Position numbers and translations under genes: made by a program
Assembly: GCA_028275265.1 (NCBI GenBank)
Contig: JAPWUZ010000132.1
Coordinates: 1-7,224, forward strand
Source: Armatimonadota bacterium
Lineage (GTDB): Bacteria > Armatimonadota > HRBIN16
Reading direction: 5' to 3'
Length of the DNA: 7,224 nt
The notes under the pieces: model-generated
Database searches by the model: none
What the model saw: only the letters and a program-made list of their open reading frames with translations
Told to the model about the DNA's origin: nothing
Part shown: one piece after another, positions 1-6,185 of the stretch
Layout: each line of letters opens with the position of its first letter
Position numbering within the stretch: position 1 is the stretch's first letter

Positions 1-143
1 GCCGTCTGCGCGAGTGGCTTGGCGAGGGCTATGCGGACCGTCCCGCCTTCTGGCTCACGGCACAGGCGATTTCGGAGATGCTGCCCGACGGCGACCGTGA
101 ACGGCGCGTACTGCAAGGACTACTTGCACATCGGGTAAAATGA
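1..143 (+). CDS. C-terminal end of a probable DUF1156-type (COG1743) adenine-specific DNA methylase, partial
   Basis: An open frame enters from the left edge (first full codon at base 3) and ends at TGA 141-143, leaving 46 residues. The tail contains FWLTAQAISEMLPDGDRE followed by RRVLQGLLAHR. A final W-x-x-A-Q-A-[IL]-[SA]-E-x-[LM]-P segment followed by a short leucine-rich helix is what I recall from the C-termini of DUF1156 / COG1743 Zn-ribbon adenine methylases. These are often encoded directly upstream of DUF499 ATPases. No catalytic motif (such as N/DPPY) lies in the visible part, so the function rests on this weak tail resemblance plus the gene order. If correct, the enzyme would methylate adenine N6 in host DNA and protect it from the downstream helicase-nuclease. 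The stop is only 15 bases before the next ATG, which supports an operon. That the frame is a real gene end is likely; the family name is moderately sure. Confidence 0.65.
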   Translation, partial: RLREWLGEGYADRPAFWLTAQAISEMLPDGDRERRVLQGLLAHRVK

Positions 144-148
144 CAGGT

Positions 149-153
149 GGAGG
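149..153 (+). promoter_or_regulatory. Shine-Dalgarno (GGAGG) that fixes the start of the DUF499 gene
   Basis: GGAGG lies five bases before ATG 159, an ideal spacing. An in-frame GTG at 147 would start four codons earlier, but it overlaps this ribosome binding site and has no good one of its own. ATG 159 is therefore the preferred start. Confidence 0.8.
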
Positions 154-158
154 CAACC

Positions 159-2795
159 ATGCGTGCATGGTACGAGGTGATTAAGCCGCGCGAGGACATC
201 CTGAGCGGCGAGCTGAACGAAGCGATTTTCGCGGCGAACTTGGCAGATGTGCTGCACGAGCGCGCCCCGCTGGAGTATCGCGACCCCGCACACTTTTTCC
301 AGCAGACCTACCCCACGCAGGGGCTTATTAACCTGCTGGCGACAGTGGCGAAGCGGCTGGCAGAAGGCGTGGGCGACTCGGTGATTCAGCTCCAGACGCC
401 GTTTGGCGGAGGCAAGACGCACGCCCTGATAAGCCTCTACCACCTGTTTCGGCACGGGATGCAGTATCGGGACGCCGCGCTGGTGTGCCAATCGCTGGAG
501 GGGGCGCGGCTGAACGCGCTGCCCGAGGTGCGCATCGCATGCTTCGTGGGCGAAGATGCCGACCCGCTGAAGGGCAAGACGCCGTGGGGCGCGCTCGCCG
601 AGCAACTCGGCGTCTACCCGCTGGTGCAGGAGCATGACCTTCGCCGCCGCGCGCCCGGACGCGACCTCTTGCTGCAAATGCTCGGCGAGCAACCGACGCT
701 GATTCTGCTCGATGAGCTGGCGGTCTACCTGGTGGCGGCGAAAGACTTTCAGGATCAGGTGCTGGCGTTCTGCCAGCAGTTGACGGAAGCAGTAGGCGTT
801 TTGCCGCGCGCCGCGCTGGTGGCGACCCTGCCCAGCAGCGCGCCCTACGGCGCCGAGGGCGAACGCGCCCTGCACCAACTGGAGCAAATCTTCGGGCGCG
901 TGCAGGCGCTCTACACCCCCGTGGAGGGCGACGAGTTCTTCCGCGTGCTGCGCCAACGCCTGATGCAGGAGGTAATTGACCCCACCGAATTGAACCGCAC
1001 GGTGGACGCCTTCTTCGAACTCTACAGGCATTCTGAAGTGCCCGAAGAGGCGCGTCAAGACGCCTACCGCGAGCGCATGCGCCTGGCGTACCCGTTCCAC
1101 CCGCTGGTCATCGACACGCTCGATCGGCGATGGAGCACCTACTCCACCTTTCAGCGCACGCGCGGCGTGCTGAAGTTTCTGGCATCGGTGCTGCGCGATA
1201 TGTACGAGCATCAGGTGAACACGCCGCTGATTCTGCCCGCACACCTGAATCTGGAATACGCTGCGATTCGGCAGGAGCTCTTGCGCCACATCGGCAACCA
1301 GTATGCGGGCGTCATCAGCCAAGACATCGCGGGCGCGGGCGCGAACGCCGTGCAGATCGACCAGCAGCTGGGCGCAGAGTACGCGCCGATGCGCATCGCG
1401 TCGGGGCTGGCGACCGCCATCTTCTTCGGCTCGTTCAGCGCGGGCGAGCAGGTGGGCGTCACCGAGCCAGAACTGCGCTTGGCGAGCTTGCGCCCGAACC
1501 TGCCCCCCGCCGTAATTGGCGACGCCCTGCACAAACTGGGCCAGAAGCTCTGGTTCCTCCATTCCGAAGGTGGGCTGTACGCCTTTCGGCTCACGCCCAA
1601 CCTGAACAAGGTGCTGCTGCAGAAAGAGGAACAGGTGCGCGCCAAAGAGTTAGCCGAACGCGTGCGCAACGAAGTCCAGGCGCGCATCGGACGCGAAATC
1701 CTGACGCCGCTGGCGTTCCCGAACAATCCCAGCGACATCCCCGACACGAAGGAGCTAAAGCTCGTGGTGCTGGCGCCCGAGCATCTCTTCGGCAAGCCCG
1801 AAACGGAGGCGTTCGTGCAGGAGCTGCTCACGCGCGCGGGGGACAAGCCGCGCGTCTACCGAGCCACCTGCTTTGTGCTTGCGCCCGAGCCGAACGAACT
1901 GGAGCTGCTCCAGCGCCACGTCAAACAGCTGCTGGCGCTGGAGGCGATTCAGCGCGACAGCAAGCTGATGCAATCGCTTAGCGACGAAGACAAGCACACC
2001 GTCAGCAACCGCGTCGCCGAGATATGCCACGCGCTGCCGCAGCTGGTGCTGAGCGCGTATCGGCGGGCTGCCCTCTGGCGTGACAACAGTGTGCAGTGGC
2101 TCAACCTCGGCATCCCCACAGCGGGCAAGCAGGAGACGCTCAGCTCGCGCGTGGTGAACCACCTGCGTAAGGAAGACCTGCTGGTCAGCCGCGTCTCACC
2201 GCAGCTGATACGCGACAAAGTCGTAGGCGCGGACACCGCCAAGCCCCTGGCGGAGGTCGTCGACGCTTTCTACAAGTACCCCTCGCTGCCGATTGTGGAG
2301 TCGGAAACCGTCGTGCTGCAGGCGATAGCGCGGGGCGTGCAGGATGGGCTGTTCGCCGTGCAAATCGGCGAGCGCGTCTACTTCAAGGAGCCTGTGTCGC
2401 TGAGCGAGAGTACGTACGATGCGACGGTGCGCACCGACTACACGCCGCCCGCTGCGGAGCCGTCCATGCGTACCGCACCCGCCCCTGACGAGGCAACGCC
2501 CGCCGCTGCCCTCGTGAATGAGAGCGGCCTCGAGCTGCTCCCCCCGCCTGCGGCATCCGCGCCGACGGCCGCACCTCGCTACCGACGCTACGCCCTGCGC
2601 GCCCGCTTCTCCACCGACAAGTTCTCCGAAGTCTTCTCCCGTGTCATCAAGCCGATACTCGATGAGTCAGGGCGCAGCTTCACCTTCACGCTGGAGTTCG
2701 AGGTGGACGGCGAGCTGCCCAAGCAGGTGGTCGATATGCGCGTGTCGGAGTCGGCGCGGCAACTGGGTCAAGTGGAACGCGAGGAGAAAGAGTAG
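159..2795 (+). CDS. DUF499 domain protein, predicted AAA+-type ATPase (COG1483), defence-associated
   Basis: An 878-residue P-loop ATPase starting at ATG 159. The N-terminus (residues 1-60) has the DUF499-like pattern with W-x-E-V-I-x-P-R-E-D-I-L-S-G and later F-x-x-T-Y-P-T-x-G-L. The Walker A is TPFGGGKTH at residues 80-88 (K86, T87), the form typical of DUF499. The Walker B is LILLDELAVY at 181-190 (D185, E186). A sensor-like strand VATLPSS is at 221-227, followed by the conserved R-V-x-x-L-Y-x-P-V-E-G-D-E-F region near 247-260. A winged-helix-like stretch lies around 670-750. An Ala/Pro-rich linker (about 765-806) leads to a small charged alpha/beta tail of about 70 residues. In gene clusters with adenine methylases and helicases, DUF499 proteins are thought to be the ATP-driven core of anti-phage systems; their exact biochemistry is not settled. 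Both ATPase motifs are intact and there is no frameshift, so the protein is probably active. It is cytoplasmic: no signal peptide or membrane segment is seen. Family assignment is confident; the role is inferred. Confidence 0.93.
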   Translation: MRAWYEVIKPREDILSGELNEAIFAANLADVLHERAPLEYRDPAHFFQQTYPTQGLINLLATVAKRLAEGVGDSVIQLQTPFGGGKTHALISLYHLFRHGMQYRDAALVCQSLEGARLNALPEVRIACFVGEDADPLKGKTPWGALAEQLGVYPLVQEHDLRRRAPGRDLLLQMLGEQPTLILLDELAVYLVAAKDFQDQVLAFCQQLTEAVGVLPRAALVATLPSSAPYGAEGERALHQLEQIFGRVQALYTPVEGDEFFRVLRQRLMQEVIDPTELNRTVDAFFELYRHSEVPEEARQDAYRERMRLAYPFHPLVIDTLDRRWSTYSTFQRTRGVLKFLASVLRDMYEHQVNTPLILPAHLNLEYAAIRQELLRHIGNQYAGVISQDIAGAGANAVQIDQQLGAEYAPMRIASGLATAIFFGSFSAGEQVGVTEPELRLASLRPNLPPAVIGDALHKLGQKLWFLHSEGGLYAFRLTPNLNKVLLQKEEQVRAKELAERVRNEVQARIGREILTPLAFPNNPSDIPDTKELKLVVLAPEHLFGKPETEAFVQELLTRAGDKPRVYRATCFVLAPEPNELELLQRHVKQLLALEAIQRDSKLMQSLSDEDKHTVSNRVAEICHALPQLVLSAYRRAALWRDNSVQWLNLGIPTAGKQETLSSRVVNHLRKEDLLVSRVSPQLIRDKVVGADTAKPLAEVVDAFYKYPSLPIVESETVVLQAIARGVQDGLFAVQIGERVYFKEPVSLSESTYDATVRTDYTPPAAEPSMRTAPAPDEATPAAALVNESGLELLPPPAASAPTAAPRYRRYALRARFSTDKFSEVFSRVIKPILDESGRSFTFTLEFEVDGELPKQVVDMRVSESARQLGQVEREEKE
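2781..2786 (+). promoter_or_regulatory. Probable ribosome binding site (GAGGAG) of the helicase gene, inside the end of the DUF499 gene
   Basis: GAGGAG lies 11 bases upstream of ATG 2798 and within the last codons of the DUF499 gene. The spacing is a little long. With stop TAG 2793-2795 and the ATG only two bases apart, ribosomes finishing DUF499 can re-initiate directly, so translational coupling probably matters more than the strength of this site. Confidence 0.5.
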
Positions 2796-2797
2796 GG

Positions 2798-5700
2798 ATG
2801 GACGCACCGATACGCGAAGGACAGGTGCTGCGCTCCAGCCGCTACCCGGAGCCCGTGAAGGTCATTAAGCTGGAGCCTTACGGCGGGGAAGGACAGTGGC
2901 TGCTGATTGCGGCGGGCACGGAGGGTCGGCAACTTTTTGAAGACATTCTCACAACAGCAGAGTTGTGTGATTTGCGTCCTGATACGCCCGCTGTGCGCAA
3001 CTTTCAGGGCGACGCGGAGCTCTTCTTTCTGGGTATCGAGGCGCAGCGCCTGCGCGCGGCGTATCTGTTCGACCCCCTGCTGGCGGTCAACGTCTCTCAG
3101 ATTGACCCACTGCCGCACCAGATCGAGGCCGTCTATCGCTACATGCTGCGCCAGCCTGATGTGCGCTTCCTGCTGGCGGACGACCCCGGCGCGGGTAAGA
3201 CCATTATGGCGGGACTGCTGCTCAAGGAGCTGAAGTACCGCGGGATTGTGCGTCGCGTGTTGCTGGTCGTGCCCGGGCACCTGAAGTACCAGTGGCAGCG
3301 CGAGATGAAAGAAAAGTTCGGCGAGGCGTTTGCCATCATTGACCGCGGGGTGTTGGACGCGCACTGGGGACGGAATGTGTGGGAGGAGCAGGCGCAGGTG
3401 ATTACCTCGCTCGATTTCGCCAAGCAGGAAGAGGTGCTGAAGACGCTGCAAGAAGTTCACTGGGACCTGGTGATAGTGGACGAGGCGCACAAGATGGCGG
3501 CGTACCAATACGGTTCCAAGACAAACAAGACCGCGCGCTATCGGCTGGGCGAGGCGCTCTCGCAACGCACGCATGGGCTGCTGTTCCTGACGGCGACGCC
3601 CCATCGAGGCGACCCTGAGAACTTTCGCCTCTTTCTGGAGCTCTTACGCCCCGGCTTTTTCGCCACCAACGAGATGCTCGACCAGTCGATACAGCAGCGG
3701 GACAACCCGCTGTTCCTGCGCCGCCTCAAGGAGGATTTGAAGGACTTCAACGGGCGACCGTTGTTCCCGCCGCGCCGTGTCTACACGCGCACCTTTCGGC
3801 TGTGCGACGACGAGAAACGGCTCTACAATCGGCTCACGGAGTATGTGGAGCAGGAATACGGTCGCGCGATGCAGGGCGAGAAGCGCAATGTTGCCTTCGC
3901 GCTCCTCTTGCTGCAGCGACGCTTCGCCTCCAGCATCTACGCCGCGCGCAAATCGCTGGAGCGACGCCTCAACCGCCTGCAAAAGTTTCTGGAGCTGGGC
4001 ACGCGATTCACCGAGCAGGGACAGGGCGTGCTGCTCCTCGACGAAGACGAGCTGGAAGAGATGGAAGAGCAAGAGCGCGTTCAGTTAGAAGACGAACTGC
4101 TGGAGAAGCTGACCAACGCCACCACGCAAGCCGAGCTGAAGCGCGAAATCGACACGCTCCAGGAACTGGTGCAGCTGGCGCGCCAAGCGGAGAAACGCGA
4201 AATCGAGACGAAACTGAACGAACTGCGCGGGGTGCTGGACGAACTGCAGTTGCGCGACTCGCGCGAGAAGCTGCTCGTGTTCACCGAATCGCGCGATACG
4301 CTGGACTATCTGGTCAAGCAGCTACGCAATTGGGGCTACGCCGTTACCGAGCTGCATGGCGGTTTGGGGCTGGACGATCGTATCCGCGCCGAACACGAGT
4401 TCCGCCATAAAACGCAAGTGATGGTCTCCACCGAGGCGGGCGGTGAAGGGATTAACCTGCAGTTTTGTGCGCTGATGGTCAACTACGACATCCCGTGGAA
4501 CCCGAACCGCTTGGAACAGCGCATGGGGCGCATCCACCGCTACGGGCAGAGCCGCGAGGTGCATATCTATAACCTCGTCGCCGAGGACACCCGCGAGGGC
4601 GAGGTACTGGCAATCCTGTTCGAGAAACTGCGGAAAATCCAAGAGCAGATGGGTACCGACCGCGTGTTCGATGTCATCGGCGACCTGCTCGACAAGAGCC
4701 TGCGCGAGTTGATTGTCGAGGCGATTACGAACCCCACCCGCTGGCACGAGATTGTGAAGCAGATTGCGGCGACGCCCGACGAGGAACTCATCAATCGTGT
4801 GCGTGAAGCCGCGCAGGAAGCGTTAGCCACGCGCCACATCAACATGCAAGCGATACTCGGTGAGGAGCGGCGGGCACGTGAGCAACGGCTCGTGCCCGAA
4901 TACGTGGAGCAGTTTTTCCTGCGTGGTTGCCGCAAAATCGGCATCCAGCCGCGCCGCCCTGCGTCCCAGATATGGAGCGTCGAGGTGCCCTACGAGCTGC
5001 GCCAACAGCCTCATGCGTTTAAGCGCACGTACGGTGAGGTGCAGGACAGCTACAAGCGCATCACCTTCCACAAAGAGATCGCCCGCGAGCAAGGGGTGGA
5101 GTTCATCGCGCCCGGACATCCCCTGCTGGAGGCGATTGTCGAGCGGATGCTACAGTTCAGCCAATCGGCTCTGGAGCAGGGTGCCCTCTTCCATGACCCC
5201 GACGGCAAACGGGACGGGTGGCTCTATTTCTATATGGTGGAGCTGCGCGATGGAAACGACCATATCGCCGCGCAGCGGTTGGCGACGCTTTATTGTCCGC
5301 GCGAGGGCGCGCCCCAGTGCGTCAACCCCTCCATCCTGTGGGATTTACATCCCGCCGGCTCGCCCACCAGCGATGACGAGCCGCCCGACGAGGAGACCAT
5401 GCTCACCTACCTGATGCGTCAGGTCATGGAGCCACTGGAAGCGGAACTGCAGGCGCATCGTGAGCAGCTGGCACAGATTAAACGCAAATATGGCATCGCT
5501 TCGCTCAACCGACGCATCACCGAGCTGAATGAGCGGCTGCTGGACTACGAAAGCCGGAATGTGCCTGCGCCCGAGGTAGCCAATGTGCGCCACCGTAAAG
5601 AGGAGGCCGAACAGCGCAAACAGGAACTGGAAAACCAGATTGAGCGCGAGCGCACGATTCGCCGCACGCCGCCGCGCCTGCTCGGCGTGGCAAGGGTCGT

Positions 5701-6115
5701 ACCCGCCACGCCCGAAGGGTTACCCATGCAGTCCGATGCCGCGATTGAAGCCATCGGGATGCAGGTTGCGATGGAGTACGAGCGGCAGCAGGGGCGTACC
5801 CCCGTCGATGTCTCTGCCGAAAACCGCGGCTACGACATCCGCTCTGAGTCACCCGACGGCAGCGTGCGTTACATTGAAGTGAAAGCGCGCGCCCAAACGG
5901 GTGATTTAGTGCTGACCCCCAACGAGTGGATGATGGCACGACGCCTTGGCGACGAATATTGGCTCTATGTGGTCACCGATGCGGCAAGCCAGCCGCGTCT
6001 GCGGTGCATCCAGAACCCTGCATCGGCTCTCGAACCCCGTCCCATTCAGGGGGTGGTGCGCTATCAAGTACCGGTGGACCAATGGCAGAGCGTCGCACAG
6101 GTCGCTTCACTGTGA
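2798..6115 (+). CDS. SNF2-family helicase with C-terminal DUF3883 (PD-(D/E)XK-like) domain, DrmD-like
   Basis: A 1105-residue protein with a full set of superfamily 2 / SNF2 motifs. These are a Q-like PHQIEAV (106-112), motif I DDPGAGKT (128-135, K134), Ia LVVPGHLKYQW (156-166), II DEAH (228-231), III LTATPHRGD (264-272), IV LLVFTESRDTLDYL (492-505), V STEAGGEGINLQ (544-555) and VI QRMGRIHRYGQ (574-584, R575 and R578). An acidic, probably coiled-coil insertion (about 410-485) separates the two RecA lobes. A second long coiled coil (about 870-955) precedes a C-terminal domain (about 980-1095). That domain has G-Y-D-I (D1013) and Y-I-E-V-K-A (E1027, K1029), the core of DUF3883, regarded as a PD-(D/E)XK nuclease relative. 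The protein would translocate on double-stranded DNA using ATP and may cut it through the C-terminus. Its layout matches the DUF3883-bearing helicases found beside DUF1156 methylases and is similar to DrmD of class 1 DISARM. The start lies two bases after the DUF499 stop, so the two are co-expressed. Helicase identity is very sure; nuclease activity is inferred. Confidence 0.95.
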   Translation: MDAPIREGQVLRSSRYPEPVKVIKLEPYGGEGQWLLIAAGTEGRQLFEDILTTAELCDLRPDTPAVRNFQGDAELFFLGIEAQRLRAAYLFDPLLAVNVSQIDPLPHQIEAVYRYMLRQPDVRFLLADDPGAGKTIMAGLLLKELKYRGIVRRVLLVVPGHLKYQWQREMKEKFGEAFAIIDRGVLDAHWGRNVWEEQAQVITSLDFAKQEEVLKTLQEVHWDLVIVDEAHKMAAYQYGSKTNKTARYRLGEALSQRTHGLLFLTATPHRGDPENFRLFLELLRPGFFATNEMLDQSIQQRDNPLFLRRLKEDLKDFNGRPLFPPRRVYTRTFRLCDDEKRLYNRLTEYVEQEYGRAMQGEKRNVAFALLLLQRRFASSIYAARKSLERRLNRLQKFLELGTRFTEQGQGVLLLDEDELEEMEEQERVQLEDELLEKLTNATTQAELKREIDTLQELVQLARQAEKREIETKLNELRGVLDELQLRDSREKLLVFTESRDTLDYLVKQLRNWGYAVTELHGGLGLDDRIRAEHEFRHKTQVMVSTEAGGEGINLQFCALMVNYDIPWNPNRLEQRMGRIHRYGQSREVHIYNLVAEDTREGEVLAILFEKLRKIQEQMGTDRVFDVIGDLLDKSLRELIVEAITNPTRWHEIVKQIAATPDEELINRVREAAQEALATRHINMQAILGEERRAREQRLVPEYVEQFFLRGCRKIGIQPRRPASQIWSVEVPYELRQQPHAFKRTYGEVQDSYKRITFHKEIAREQGVEFIAPGHPLLEAIVERMLQFSQSALEQGALFHDPDGKRDGWLYFYMVELRDGNDHIAAQRLATLYCPREGAPQCVNPSILWDLHPAGSPTSDDEPPDEETMLTYLMRQVMEPLEAELQAHREQLAQIKRKYGIASLNRRITELNERLLDYESRNVPAPEVANVRHRKEEAEQRKQELENQIERERTIRRTPPRLLGVARVVPATPEGLPMQSDAAIEAIGMQVAMEYERQQGRTPVDVSAENRGYDIRSESPDGSVRYIEVKARAQTGDLVLTPNEWMMARRLGDEYWLYVVTDAASQPRLRCIQNPASALEPRPIQGVVRYQVPVDQWQSVAQVASL

Positions 6116-6122
6116 ACCGACC
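6100..6122. repeat. Imperfect 23-base inverted repeat (dyad) spanning the helicase stop codon
   Basis: The left arm GGTCGCTTCAC (6100-6110) and right arm GTGAACCGACC (6112-6122) pair at 10 of 11 positions around a single central T (6111). The one mismatch is C6105 against C6117. The helicase stop TGA (6113-6115) lies in the right arm. As RNA it could fold into a stem with a three-base loop, but no run of U follows, so it is not a standard intrinsic terminator. It could instead be a 3'-end stabilising hairpin, a Rho-assisted stop or an operator-like dyad for the downstream gene. The symmetry is seen directly; the role is unknown. Confidence 0.5.
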
Positions 6123-6171
6123 CGCCAGCGGACGGCACGATAGACGGGCAGCAGAGGAAAAATCTCTCAAC

Positions 6172-6176
6172 GGAGG
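6172..6176 (+). promoter_or_regulatory. Strong Shine-Dalgarno (GGAGG) of the beta-helix gene
   Basis: GGAGG sits nine bases before ATG 6186 and only three bases before the in-frame ATG 6180. The first spacing is in the normal range and the second is too short, so 6186 is the preferred start, although the two differ by only two codons. The rest of the 70-base gap (6116-6185) contains no promoter hexamer pair that I would defend. Confidence 0.65.
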
Positions 6177-6185
6177 CAGATGGTT

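Noticed and set aside
147..158. A GTG start at 147 for the DUF499 protein
   Set aside because: It overlaps the GGAGG at 149-153 that serves ATG 159 and would add only four residues (MEAT) before the natural N-terminus.
120..1562. A 480-codon open frame on the - strand, antisense to the DUF499 gene
   Set aside because: Long antisense frames are common opposite high-GC genes. Its translation is rich in Arg, Gln, Ala, His and Val with no recognisable domain, and the + strand frame has clear ATPase motifs and a ribosome binding site.
1130..1981. A 283-codon + strand frame inside the DUF499 gene
   Set aside because: It is an out-of-frame Arg/Ala/Gly-rich translation of the DUF499 coding sequence with no domain signal.
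2768..3604. A 278-codon open frame on the - strand opposite the helicase start
   Set aside because: It crosses the DUF499/helicase junction, has no recognisable motif and mirrors the coding pattern of the + strand helicase, so it is a shadow frame.
3802..4410. A 202-codon + strand frame inside the helicase gene
   Set aside because: It is an out-of-frame reading of conserved helicase sequence with low-complexity Arg/Ala composition and no ribosome binding site evidence.
1..6115. Assignment as a complete class 1 DISARM system
   Set aside because: Only the helicase (DrmD-like) and a possible adenine methylase tail fit. DrmA, DrmB and DrmC are not visible, and a DUF499 ATPase is not a DISARM core gene.
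6123..6171. A promoter for the beta-helix gene in the short gap
   Set aside because: No pair of -35 and -10 hexamers with suitable spacing stands out. The near-repeat GACGGCA / GACGGGCA at 6131-6150 is too short to mean much.
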